Source of the DNA: Tannerella sp.
GTDB taxonomy: Bacteria; Bacteroidota; Bacteroidia; Bacteroidales; Tannerellaceae
NCBI GenBank assembly: GCA_031263835.1
Contig: JAISEZ010000227.1
Span: 1 to 8,196 of the forward strand
Reading direction: 5' to 3'
Length of the DNA: 8,196 bases
In this document: positions 1 through 7,496 of the stretch, piece after piece
Layout of the letters: each line of letters starts with the position of its first letter
Numbering within the stretch: position 1 is the first letter of the stretch
Made by a program: the position numbers and the translations under genes
Notes under the pieces: generated by a model
Database searches by the model: none
The model's input: the letters and a program-made list of their open reading frames with translations, nothing else
Told to the model about the DNA's origin: nothing

Positions 1-2166
1 GTTCCCCCCGTCATGACGCGGAGGACGCTGCGAACGGTCGGCTTCGTGATAATTTTCCGGCTTGGGAAGAAGCGCCTTGCGGGAGAGCTTGAACTTGCCG
101 GTCTTCGGGTCGACGTCTACCAGCTTGACGGTGATGGAATCGCCTTCTTTCAGGCCGGTTTCCTCGACCGTCTCCAGCCGTTTCCAGTCCATTTCCGAGA
201 TGTGCAGCAGTCCGTCCTTGCCGGGCATGAACTCCACAAATGCGCCGTAGGGCATAATCGACGAGATTTTACCGTCGTAGGTTTCACCGATTTCGGGTAC
301 GGCCACAATCAGACGGATGGCTCTCAGGGCGGCGTCGATTGATTCCTTGTTCACGCCTGCCACTTCGACAATGCCCACGCCCTCGATTTCGTCGATGGAA
401 ATGGTTGCGCCGGTTTTCTCCTGAATGCCCTGAACGATTTTCCCGCCCGGGCCGATGATGGCGCCGATAAATTCCTTGCCGATGGTCAGGACTTCAATGC
501 GCGGAGCGTGAGGTTTCAGGTCGGGACGCGTTTCGGGCTGCGCTTCCATGATTTTCCCCAGAATGTGTATGCGGCCTTCTCTGGCCTGCGCCAGCGCTTT
601 TTCGAGTATTTCGTACGAAAGTCCGTCGACTTTGATGTCCATTTGCGTGGCGGTGATGCCGTCTCTGGTGCCGGTCACCTTGAAGTCCATGTCGCCCAGA
701 TGGTCTTCGTCGCCCAGAATATCCGACAGGATGGCGTAATTGGTTCCCCTGTTTTCGGAAATCAGTCCCATGGCAATGCCCGATACGGGCTTGCGAATCT
801 GCACGCCGGCATCCCTGAGCGCCAGCGTTCCGGCGCAGACGGTGGCCATGGACGACGAGCCGTTGGATTCCAGGACGTCGGAAATCACGCGGATGACGTA
901 GGGATAGTTTTCCGGAAGCATCCGCTTGAGGGCGCGGTGCGCGAGGTTGCCGTGGCCTATTTCGCGACGGCCGACACCGCGCTGCGCCTTGGCATCGCCG
1001 GTGGAGAAGGGCGGGAAATTGTAGTGCAGCAGGAAGCGTTCCTTGCCGTGAACCAGTACGTCGTCGACGATTTTCTCGTCCGTTTTCGTTCCCAGCGTGA
1101 CGGTTGTCAGCGACTGCGTTTCGCCGCGCGTGAATACGGCGGCGCCGTGCGGGCCGGGCAGGTAGTCGGTTTCAATCCATATCGGGCGGATGTCCGTCGT
1201 CCTGCGTCCGTCGAGCCGCTTGCCCTCGTCCAGAATGGCGCGGCGCATGGCTTCCTTTTCCACGTCATGATAGTAGCGGTCAATCATGGGAGCTTTGGTT
1301 TCGAGTTCCTCCTCGGTGTAGGCGGCCCTGAACTCCGTTACGATGGCTTCAAAGGCTTCGGCGCGCGCCTGCTTGTCGGTTCCCGATACGGCAATGGCAT
1401 AGGCTTTTGCATAGCAGGCGTCGTGTACGGCCTTGCGCAGGTCTTCGTCGTTCTCCTCGTGACAGTATTCGCGTTTGACGGTTTTGCCGCAGGCTTCCAT
1501 CAGTTCCATCTGCACGCGGCAGTGTTCCTTGATGGCTTCGTGCGCCACCTTGATGGCTTCCAGCATGTCTGCTTCCTGCACTTCGTCCATTTCGCCCTCC
1601 ACCATCATGATGTTGTCAAGGGTGGCGCCCACCATGATGTCGATGTCGGCCTTCTCAAGCTGGCTGTAGGTGGGGTTGACGATGTATTTCCCGTTTACCC
1701 TCCCGACACGCACTTCCGAAATCGGGCCGTTGAACGGGATGTCCGATACGGCCAGGGCGGCCGAGGCGGCCAGTCCAGCCAAGGCATCGGGGATGTCTTC
1801 GCCGTCGGCGGAGAACAGGATGATATTTACAAACACTTCGGCATGGTAATTGTCCGGAAACAGCGGGCGCAACACGCGGTCAACCAGACGGGAGGTCAGT
1901 ATTTCATAGTCGGAGGGCTTGCCTTCCCTGCGCGTAAAACCTCCCGGAAAACGGCCAAAGGCCGAAAATTTCTCCTTGTAATCTACCTGTAAAGGCATGT
2001 AATCCGTACCGGGGGTGGCTTCCTTGGCGCCACATACGGTGCCCAGCAATACGGTGTTACCCATTCGAACAGTTACCGAACCGTCGGCTTGCTTGGCCAG
2101 TTTCCCGGTTTCCAGGGTGATGCTTCTTCCATCTCCCAAATCAATCGTCTTGTTAATTACATTCAT
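1..2166 (-). CDS. pnp: Polyribonucleotide nucleotidyltransferase (PNPase), C-terminus cut by the window edge
   Basis: Phosphorolytic 3'-5' exoribonuclease of the cytoplasm, which degrades mRNA and can add 3' tails. Reading from the ATG at 2166 gives 722 uninterrupted residues to base 1, so only a short tail and the stop are missing. The order is standard. The first RNase PH-like domain has the RNA-binding loop [11 protein letters not shown] (about residues 70-80). The second has the phosphate-binding GSSSM (436-440) and the catalytic stretch [15 protein letters not shown] (482-496), whose D486 and D492 fall at the same numbers as the E. coli catalytic aspartates. A KH domain follows with its GPGG loop at 572-575, then an S1 domain from about 627 to 700 and a basic tail. 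No Shine-Dalgarno is seen; the A-rich leader fits Bacteroidota. The gene is divergent from the next one and has its own promoter. All key residues are intact, so it is expected to be functional. Confidence 0.97.
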   Translation of the reverse strand, partial: MNVINKTIDLGDGRSITLETGKLAKQADGSVTVRMGNTVLLGTVCGAKEATPGTDYMPLQVDYKEKFSAFGRFPGGFTRREGKPSDYEILTSRLVDRVLRPLFPDNYHAEVFVNIILFSADGEDIPDALAGLAASAALAVSDIPFNGPISEVRVGRVNGKYIVNPTYSQLEKADIDIMVGATLDNIMMVEGEMDEVQEADMLEAIKVAHEAIKEHCRVQMELMEACGKTVKREYCHEENDEDLRKAVHDACYAKAYAIAVSGTDKQARAEAFEAIVTEFRAAYTEEELETKAPMIDRYYHDVEKEAMRRAILDEGKRLDGRRTTDIRPIWIETDYLPGPHGAAVFTRGETQSLTTVTLGTKTDEKIVDDVLVHGKERFLLHYNFPPFSTGDAKAQRGVGRREIGHGNLAHRALKRMLPENYPYVIRVISDVLESNGSSSMATVCAGTLALRDAGVQIRKPVSGIAMGLISENRGTNYAILSDILGDEDHLGDMDFKVTGTRDGITATQMDIKVDGLSYEILEKALAQAREGRIHILGKIMEAQPETRPDLKPHAPRIEVLTIGKEFIGAIIGPGGKIVQGIQEKTGATISIDEIEGVGIVEVAGVNKESIDAALRAIRLIVAVPEIGETYDGKISSIMPYGAFVEFMPGKDGLLHISEMDWKRLETVEETGLKEGDSITVKLVDVDPKTGKFKLSRKALLPKPENYHEADRSQRPPRHDGGN

Positions 2167-2207
2167 TGTTTTTCTTTCTACTTTTTATGTACATCCTAAA
2201 AATCTTG

Positions 2208-2215
2208 CAAATGTA
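2208..2215 (-). promoter_or_regulatory. pnp: Bacteroidota-type -7 box for pnp
   Basis: On the minus strand the sequence reads TACATTTG, an exact match to the TAnnTTTG -7 consensus of the Bacteroidota primary sigma factor, 41 bases upstream of the pnp ATG. No good TTG sits at the -33 position, where the sequence is GTGTGG-like, so the call rests on the -7 box and its placement. Confidence 0.5.
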
Positions 2216-2252
2216 AGTGTTTTTTTTGTGACACCACACAGGAAAGAAGAAA

Positions 2253-2290
2253 TTAATGATTAGTGATTAGTGATTAGTGGTTAGTGATGA
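2253..2290. repeat. Heptamer tandem repeat, TTA(A/G)TG(A/G)
   Basis: Five consecutive 7-base units, TTAATGA, TTAGTGA, TTAGTGA, TTAGTGG and TTAGTGA, run without a break from 2253 to 2287. The same unit family recurs at 7289-7322 and, inverted, at 7389-7423. The tract lies just upstream of the pnp promoter, so it could affect pnp, but nothing in the sequence shows this. A 7-base period disrupts any reading frame, and no gene covers it. Confidence 0.8.
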
Positions 2291-2301
2291 ATAGCAATCG
2301 G

Positions 2302-2530
2302 TAAAATGGCAGTTGACGGGACTGCCGTTTTGTGTATGAAAAAGTTAGTAGTTATACTGCGTGCGGGAAGGTTTTGTGCATTCCCCGTCAGGGAATAACA
2401 GATGAGCTGCATACGTTTTTCTATTGATAGGGTTCCCCTGACGGGGATTCATAAATAGAATTATGAATTATGAATCATGAATTATGATAAGAAATGAAAA
2501 CCGAACCGCGCGAAGTATAACTGCCATTTA
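2302..2530. repeat. Nested fold-back (inverted repeat) element between divergent genes
   Basis: Three levels of pairing are visible. A local hairpin pairs 2303-2313 with 2321-2331 (11 bp, one G-T wobble, 7-base loop), and the 11-mer at 2304-2314 recurs inverted at 2519-2529. An outer imperfect inverted repeat pairs 2347-2375 with 2497-2525 (about 22 of 29 positions). Inside it, ATTCCCCGTCAGGGAA (2380-2395) is the near-complement of 2433-2450, and each copy is itself a short palindrome (TCCCC-TGAC-GGGGA in the second). An AT-rich AATTATGA-type tandem tract fills 2458-2488. No reading frame covers the region. It could be a small non-autonomous mobile element, a repeat-derived structure or a regulatory leader, and the sequence alone does not decide. 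Confidence 0.65.
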
Positions 2531-2595
2531 CTGAGATTGACGCTTTTTGAGGAGAAAAAGACGCGAATTTGACTCATGCGGCTTGATTAATACAG

Positions 2596-2603
2596 TTCCT
2601 TTG
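2596..2603 (+). promoter_or_regulatory. Weak candidate -7 box for the Tat-signal operon
   Basis: TTCCTTTG matches TAnnTTTG with one mismatch and ends 27 bases before the ATG at 2631. A TTTG lies upstream at 2568-2571, but the 24-base spacing is longer than usual. This is the best candidate in the leader, and it is weak. Confidence 0.3.
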
Positions 2604-2630
2604 TCATAAAATAACAAAAATAGAGTGAAT

Positions 2631-3995
2631 ATGGAAAACAGGGAATTGAATCGCCGCCGTTTTATCGGCACGGTATCTGCTGCCTCGGCAGGACTTGTAC
2701 TGGGAGTTACTCCCGTTTTTGGAGGAGTGACGGACACGAAAGACAAATTAGCTATTCTGGGAGGAAATCCCGTGCGCAAAAACAAAAAGTGGCCTGAATG
2801 GCCCTATGTGGACGAGAAAGTGGTGGACGCCGTGGCCAAAACCGTCAGGAGCCGGCTGTGGTGCCGCATCAACAACCCGGAGAACGGTACCGTAGCTACC
2901 TTTGAGAAGGAATGGGCCGCCATGCTGCAGGCAAAATATTGCGTAGCCACGGGTTCCGGCACGCAGTCGCTCAATACGTGCGTCGAGGCCCTGGGCATCG
3001 GCCCGGGCGACGAAGTCATCACCAGCCCTTACACCGACATGGGGACGATTGCCTCCATTCTGGTCAGCCGGGCGTTGCCGGTGCCGGTGGACATCGACCG
3101 GGAATCGTTCCAGCTTGACCCGGCCATCGTCGCCAAACGCATCACCCCCAATACCAAAGCCCTCATGCCCATTCACATCATGGGACAGCCGTGTGACATG
3201 GACAGCATCCTGGCCATCGCCAAACAGCATCACCTTTATGTGATTGAAGACGCCTGTCAGGCGCATCTCGGGCAGTTCCGGGGCAAACGGCTGGGCACGA
3301 TCGGCGATGTGGGATGTTTCAGCCACCAGTCGAGCAAGACCATCTCCTGCGGCGAGGGCGGTTCCATCGTCGGGAATGACGAAGCCCTGATGGAAAAATG
3401 CTACACGGTACAGAATCACGGCACTTCGCGCAGCGGGAAAAACGAGACCATCGGCTCCAAATACCGGATGAACGAACTGGAAGGAGCGATGCTGGTCGCC
3501 CAGCTGGTCAACGCCGAAGCGCAGTGGAAGCGACGCAATGAAAATGCCGCTTATCTGACCTCCAAGCTGAAAGCCTGTCCCGGCGTAGTACCCCAGAAAC
3601 TGTATGACGGTACCGAAAGCGGTTCGTTCTACCTCTACACCATGGGCTACCGCAAGGAACACTTTAACGGCGTAGACAGGAATATATTCCTGAAAGCGCT
3701 TGCCGCCGAAGGCGTGAGCCTCTCTCCCTACATATCGGAGGGACTGCACCGGGCGCCGTGGGTGGATCATATCCTCGGGCTGAAGGAATACAGGGCCATG
3801 TATTCGCCGGCGCGACTGAAACAGTATCGGGAAGAACTCGACTGTCCGGTATGCGACAGGATATGCAGCGAAGAGATGCTGATGTTATGGGCTTCCGGGC
3901 CGTTGCTGGGCGCGAAGTCCGACATGGACGACGTCGTCAACGCCATCATGAAACTGTATGAAAACAGGGATCAGTTAAGCAAGGTACAGCCATGA
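2631..3995 (+). CDS. DegT/DnrJ/EryC1/StrS-family PLP aminotransferase with a Tat signal
   Basis: A fold type I PLP enzyme. Family members usually transaminate keto sugars in the cytoplasm, but this one has an export signal. The ATG at 2631 is preferred over an in-frame GTG at 2625 and gives 454 residues. The N-terminus has a twin-arginine motif (NRRRFIG, residues 7-13) followed by an Ala/Gly-rich hydrophobic stretch to about residue 32, with no lipobox Cys. Family marks are the phosphate-loop GSGTQS (108-113), EDACQAHLG with D207 placed to contact the pyridine nitrogen, and FSHQSSKTISCGEGG with K236 as the expected Schiff-base lysine. YRMNELEGA follows, as in the family. All PLP residues are present, so catalysis is plausible; the substrate is unknown. 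The stop overlaps the next start in ATGA, implying translational coupling. Tat fits a protein that must fold around its cofactor before export. The family call is firm; periplasmic location is inferred from the signal. Confidence 0.9.
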   Translation: MENRELNRRRFIGTVSAASAGLVLGVTPVFGGVTDTKDKLAILGGNPVRKNKKWPEWPYVDEKVVDAVAKTVRSRLWCRINNPENGTVATFEKEWAAMLQAKYCVATGSGTQSLNTCVEALGIGPGDEVITSPYTDMGTIASILVSRALPVPVDIDRESFQLDPAIVAKRITPNTKALMPIHIMGQPCDMDSILAIAKQHHLYVIEDACQAHLGQFRGKRLGTIGDVGCFSHQSSKTISCGEGGSIVGNDEALMEKCYTVQNHGTSRSGKNETIGSKYRMNELEGAMLVAQLVNAEAQWKRRNENAAYLTSKLKACPGVVPQKLYDGTESGSFYLYTMGYRKEHFNGVDRNIFLKALAAEGVSLSPYISEGLHRAPWVDHILGLKEYRAMYSPARLKQYREELDCPVCDRICSEEMLMLWASGPLLGAKSDMDDVVNAIMKLYENRDQLSKVQP

Positions 3996-5425
3996 AATCC
4001 GTCAACCGTCGCCGTTTTATCGCCACTCTTTCAGCCGCGTCTGCAGCGGCGGCCGTATCCGGTCATATGCCTGCATACGGGGAAACGGCGGAAATCAACA
4101 GCCTGCCGGCCGATTCCGACACGCGGAAAGAGGAAGGAACACTGCGAATCGCCACCTTCGACGTGGACGCTACCCCGCCGGCGGGCAGTCAGCTCACGTA
4201 CGGACAGATGCTCCATTCGTGGGATCTGGGTCTGCGGGCAAGAGGGATCGTGCTGTCCGGAGCCGGTAAGCCGGTTGTCCTGTGTGCGATTGACTGGATC
4301 GGCATCGCCAACGAAAGCCAGGACGTTTTCAAAGACGCGCTGGCCGCCGCCGCCGGAACAACTCCGGACAGGGTCGCCGTCCATACCCTGCATCAGCACG
4401 ACGCTCCGATCTGCGACTTCTCGGCCGAGAAGGTCATGCGGGAGCTGGGCGTTGAACCGCACTGCTTTGAAAGCTATTTTGCACGCACCTTTCTGGACAG
4501 GCTGGCCAAGGCGGTACGGGAATCCATCGGCCGGATGCAGCCGGTGACGCACATCGGCACGGGAAAAGCCCCGGTCTATCAGGTCGCCTCCAACCGCCGG
4601 ATCGTAAAGGACGGACAAGTCGGAGAAATGAGAAGTACGGCCTGCAGGAATCCGGCCCTGCGTGCCGAACCGGAAGGCCTGGTTGACCCGGACGTCACCC
4701 TGCTCGGTTTCTGGAACGGACAGGCGCCGGTTGCCGTGTTGACCTTCTACGCCACCCACCCGCAGAGTTATTATCTGACGGGCATTGCCAATCCCGATTT
4801 TCCGGGCGTTGCGCGTTTCTACCGCCAGCTGGCCCTCCCGGACGCCTTGCACGTTCATTTCACCGGCGCGGGAGGAAACATCGGCGCCGGGAAATACAAC
4901 GACGGCTCGCACGAGAATCGGCTGATGCTGGCGCAACGGCTGGCCGACGGCATGGAACGCGCCTGGAATGAACGGGTCATGCTTCCGGTCGGTGCGCCGG
5001 ACATGGACTGGAATACCGTACCGGTGAGCCTGCCCGTTTCCGAAACGTATATTCGGGAGGTGGAAAAACGGTTCAAGTCGCCGGACGGCCCCTATTTCTA
5101 TGCCAATAACGTAAGTCAGGTCGTCTGGGCGAAAAGACAGTCGGCCGGAAAACGCATCGACATTGCCTGCCTGCGCATCGGGAAGGCTTGTGTATTATTC
5201 ATGCCCGGCGAACTGTTTGTCGAATACCAGCTGGCGGCCAAAGCCATGCGGCCGGATTTGGCCGTATCCATGGCGGCATACGGCGACTACGGCCCGTCCT
5301 ATATCGGGACGGATGAGGCTTACCGGCAGGGCGGATATGAAATCAAATCCAGTCCCGTCACCGGAGAGGCGGAACAGACGCTGACGGATGCCGTCAGGCA
5401 ATTAATAAAAGGAAAAACATTCTAA
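3992..5425 (+). CDS. Tat-exported neutral ceramidase-like protein
   Basis: 477 residues, starting within the stop of the upstream gene. The N-terminus has NRRRFIATLSAASA (residues 5-18) and an Ala-rich h-region, nearly the same signal as its neighbour. The mature part resembles the N-terminal domain of neutral/alkaline non-lysosomal ceramidases, which are zinc amidases that split N-acyl sphingosines. HTLHQHDAP (131-139) takes the place of the ceramidase HTHSG segment, and FYATHPQSYY with H256 that of the second zinc histidine. HFTGAGGNIGAG (289-300) corresponds to the SNxGDVSPN region, and MPGE with E407 to the late glutamate ligand; tyrosines near 440 could supply the last ligand. The zinc-site pattern seems kept, but the nucleophilic serine is not visible: the region is Gly/Ala/Asn-rich. 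It is also shorter than true ceramidases (roughly 650-750 residues) and lacks their C-terminal domain. It is probably a metal-dependent amidase or hydrolase of unknown substrate. The residue equivalences come from motif recall, not an alignment. Confidence 0.78.
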   Translation: MKSVNRRRFIATLSAASAAAAVSGHMPAYGETAEINSLPADSDTRKEEGTLRIATFDVDATPPAGSQLTYGQMLHSWDLGLRARGIVLSGAGKPVVLCAIDWIGIANESQDVFKDALAAAAGTTPDRVAVHTLHQHDAPICDFSAEKVMRELGVEPHCFESYFARTFLDRLAKAVRESIGRMQPVTHIGTGKAPVYQVASNRRIVKDGQVGEMRSTACRNPALRAEPEGLVDPDVTLLGFWNGQAPVAVLTFYATHPQSYYLTGIANPDFPGVARFYRQLALPDALHVHFTGAGGNIGAGKYNDGSHENRLMLAQRLADGMERAWNERVMLPVGAPDMDWNTVPVSLPVSETYIREVEKRFKSPDGPYFYANNVSQVVWAKRQSAGKRIDIACLRIGKACVLFMPGELFVEYQLAAKAMRPDLAVSMAAYGDYGPSYIGTDEAYRQGGYEIKSSPVTGEAEQTLTDAVRQLIKGKTF

Positions 5426-5578
5426 ACGGACGACGGCAATCAAAAGCGTAAATGATTACCGGTATGCGTTGATGACCGAACGGTTCGGCAACAGACTGGC
5501 AAAGGATATTCCGGGTTCGGGAGATGCCTATTTCGATCTTTTCGGTTATACCAATCACAACCTGCCGAACATTTCTTT
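5426..5578 (+). other. Spacer, possibly a decayed coding fragment
   Basis: This stretch after the ceramidase-like gene has no gene of its own. One plus frame stays open from 5409 to 5678 with protein-like composition (for example MTERFGNRLAKDI from 5472). It lacks a convincing start or ribosome site, and it runs through the terminator hairpin at 5579-5618. It could be the remnant of a longer gene or the 3' untranslated part of the operon. A small hairpin, CCGAA-CGG-TTCGG, lies at 5476-5488. Confidence 0.25.
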
Positions 5579-5618
5579 CCCTGTGTACCTGAGCAATTCC
5601 GGTACACAGGGATTTTTT
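5579..5618 (+). terminator. Rho-independent terminator of the Tat-signal operon
   Basis: CCCTGTGTACC (5579-5589) pairs perfectly with GGTACACAGGG (5601-5611) around an 11-base loop, and one more T-A pair is possible at the base. A run of six T follows at 5613-5618. The minus strand has no comparable T run, so it acts on plus-strand transcripts. It ends the two-gene operon about 150 bases after its last stop and separates it from the GH28-like gene. Confidence 0.85.
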
Positions 5619-5717
5619 CTGCTGCACGACTGCTCTCTACGAGAGCGGCCGCAGAGAGATTATGAACGACGTCTTTAGGGGTTTTCCGTGTCTGTTCGTT
5701 TTCCGGACAACAAACCG

Positions 5718-5726
5718 TACTTTTTG
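5718..5726 (+). promoter_or_regulatory. Candidate -7 box for the GH28-like gene
   Basis: TACTTTTTG resembles TAnnTTTG with one extra base, 11 bases before the ATG at 5738. There is no clear -33 TTG. A promoter is needed here because a strong terminator lies upstream, but the exact site is uncertain, and this one would leave a very short leader. Confidence 0.25.
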
Positions 5727-5737
5727 TAATATATAAA

Positions 5738-7270
5738 ATGAAACAAACAATGGGAAAAACAGTTTCTGTTATTTTAGTGCTGTGCTGTACATGGGCGGCA
5801 GCGACGGCTCAGGTAGCCGGCGAGAAAGAATTTAATGTCCTGAAATACGGAGCCAAACCCGATGGCGTCACCTTCAATACGCAAGCCATCCAGTCGGCGG
5901 TCGATGCCGCAACCAAAGCCGGAGGAGGCCGGGTAGTAATACCCGAAGGCCGTTTCCTGACAGGCCGTTTTGAACTGAAGTCCAACGTGCATCTCCATCT
6001 TGAGAAGGGCGCCGTTGTGCTGGGCAGTACCAATCCTTACGATTACTATCCCGACCCGGCCGCTACGCAGGCCGTCCCGCTGATTAGCTGCAATAACGCG
6101 ACCCGCGTGTCCATCACCGGCGAGGGAACGGTCGACGGACAGGGACGCCTTTTGGCGCTCAGGGTAGACAGCCTCTACTATGCCGGAATAATCGACGAAA
6201 AGAATTACGATACGCCAAGCCGTCGCCCCAGGGAAAGTACGCGTCCGGTGCTTATCAGTTTCAACGGCTGCCGGGATGTGCTTCTGCAGGATTTCAATAT
6301 CCGTAACGGCGCCATGCATGTGGTATACATCGCTCATTGCGAGGATGTGATTGTCGAGCGCACCCGCCTTGTCAGCAATGCCTATGCCAATAACGACGGC
6401 TATGATATTTTCGGCAGCCGCAACGTGCGGATGACGAATTGCTTCATTGACTGCGCCGACGACGGAATCTGCCTGAAATGGCCGATCAGTTATGATATTA
6501 CGGTCGAAAACTGCACCATCCGCTCCAATGCCAGCGCCGTCAAGTTCGGTTCGGGCGCGGCGGCCAAAGGCGTTACCTTCAGGAATATCGAAGTCTATGA
6601 CACCTATCGGTCGGCCATTGCGCTGGAATCGGTTGACGGGGGCATCATGGAAGACATCCTGTTCGACGGCGTGACCGTGCGCAATTCGTGGAACGTCTTC
6701 TTTCTCCGTCTTGGCCACCGCAACACCGACGGAAAAGTCGGTACGCTGAAAAACGTCGTCATCCGCAATGTCCGCGCGCAGGTGGCCTGGGAACGCCCCG
6801 ACATGGCTTACGAAATGCGGCATCCGGGATACTCCTATCCCTACCACCACAACCTCTGTCCGGCCTCCATCACGGGCATACCGGGTTATTATGTTGAGAA
6901 TGTCCTGCTGGAGAACATCGACATCACCTACCCCGGCCGCGGCGATGAAGGAACTGCCTATATCCCTCTGTACCGGCTCAAGGATGTGCCCGAGTATGAA
7001 CATTTCTATCCGGAATACAACATGTTCGGCGAGCTTCCGGCCTGGGGACTGTACGTGCGCCACGCGAAAGGCGTCACACTGAAAAATGTCAGCATTCGGG
7101 CAGAGAAAAAGGATTACCGTCCGGCTTATGTCTTCGACGACGTGACGCAGGTCGCCATGGAGGGCATCAGAATCGAAGAGGCTGACGACGACAGTCCGCA
7201 GATTATCCTGAAAGACGCTGCGGAGACACACCTGAACGTGGACAGAAAATGGATTAAAACCGTTGACTGA
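5738..7270 (+). CDS. Secreted GH28-like beta-helix glycosidase (polygalacturonase family)
   Basis: 510 residues from ATG 5738; a second in-frame ATG at 5750 would trim four residues and is equally possible. The N-terminus is a Sec signal with likely cleavage after AAATA, before Q25; the CC in the signal is not a good lipobox. The GH28 entry motif follows (FNVLKYGAKPDGVTFNT, then AIQSAVDAATKAGGGRVVIP), then repeated beta-helix coils such as NVRMTNCFIDC and ITVENCTIRS. GH28 enzymes invert and hydrolyse galacturonan-type bonds using three aspartates. Here NNDGYD supplies D220 and CADDGICLK supplies D241 and D242. The usual Gly-His-Gly motif is replaced by KFGSGAAAKG (269-278), so the catalytic-site histidine is not evident; some GH28-like subfamilies share this. 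It acts outside the cytoplasm, probably on a uronate-containing glycan; the exact substrate cannot be told. It stands alone between a terminator and a repeat-rich region, with no SusC/SusD genes in view. Confidence 0.87.
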   Translation: MKQTMGKTVSVILVLCCTWAAATAQVAGEKEFNVLKYGAKPDGVTFNTQAIQSAVDAATKAGGGRVVIPEGRFLTGRFELKSNVHLHLEKGAVVLGSTNPYDYYPDPAATQAVPLISCNNATRVSITGEGTVDGQGRLLALRVDSLYYAGIIDEKNYDTPSRRPRESTRPVLISFNGCRDVLLQDFNIRNGAMHVVYIAHCEDVIVERTRLVSNAYANNDGYDIFGSRNVRMTNCFIDCADDGICLKWPISYDITVENCTIRSNASAVKFGSGAAAKGVTFRNIEVYDTYRSAIALESVDGGIMEDILFDGVTVRNSWNVFFLRLGHRNTDGKVGTLKNVVIRNVRAQVAWERPDMAYEMRHPGYSYPYHHNLCPASITGIPGYYVENVLLENIDITYPGRGDEGTAYIPLYRLKDVPEYEHFYPEYNMFGELPAWGLYVRHAKGVTLKNVSIRAEKKDYRPAYVFDDVTQVAMEGIRIEEADDDSPQIILKDAAETHLNVDRKWIKTVD

Positions 7271-7285
7271 AAGTTCAAAGACAAA

Positions 7286-7423
7286 GAATAGTGGTTAACG
7301 GTTAACGGTTAATGGTTAGTGAGCAAGCCGGTTCCGGGCACCTGTACTCATCTCTTATGAATTGTTTACAGGACCGTCACCATACTAATCATTAATCATT
7401 AACCATTAACCACTAATCATTAT
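7286..7423. repeat. Inverted heptamer repeats forming a long imperfect stem
   Basis: The left arm holds units TTAACGG, TTAACGG, TTAATGG and TTAGTGA (7295-7322). The right arm holds the inverse family TCATTAA, TCATTAA, CCATTAA and CCACTAA (7389-7416). Over about 35 positions the arms are roughly 80% complementary. In RNA several differences would be G-U pairs, others C-A mismatches. The 60-odd-base loop contains a 6-bp stem, CCTGTA (7341-7346) with TACAGG (7367-7372). It sits right after the GH28-like stop, so it may act as a 3' end structure, but no T run follows. Confidence 0.7.
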
Positions 7424-7496
7424 TAATCATGTGAATCAGAGCATTAACCACTATCCTGTTAGGGTCGGTTGAAAAAGTACAATTCGGTAAAGTCCC

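Noticed and set aside
508..1992. Long plus-strand open frame of 494 codons
   Set aside because: It lies wholly opposite pnp, whose minus-strand product has all PNPase motifs; the plus translation resembles no family and is a GC-driven shadow.
2303..2331. Intrinsic terminator
   Set aside because: The 11-bp stem ends in only four T, and no plus-strand gene lies upstream to be terminated, as pnp runs the other way.
2748..3770. Minus-strand open frame of 340 codons
   Set aside because: It is antisense to the DegT-family gene and without recognisable motifs.
5632..5646. Second terminator, GCTCTC-TAC-GAGAGC
   Set aside because: The stem is only 6 bp with a 3-base loop and no T run follows; it sits just past the real terminator.
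5750..5812. Lipoprotein signal on the GH28-like protein
   Set aside because: The two cysteines are preceded by V-L rather than a small residue at -1, so the lipobox is poor, while a standard AxA cleavage site follows.
5774..7231. Long minus-strand open frame of 485 codons
   Set aside because: It is antisense to the GH28-like gene, which has a signal peptide and catalytic motifs; the antisense product shows no recognisable domain.
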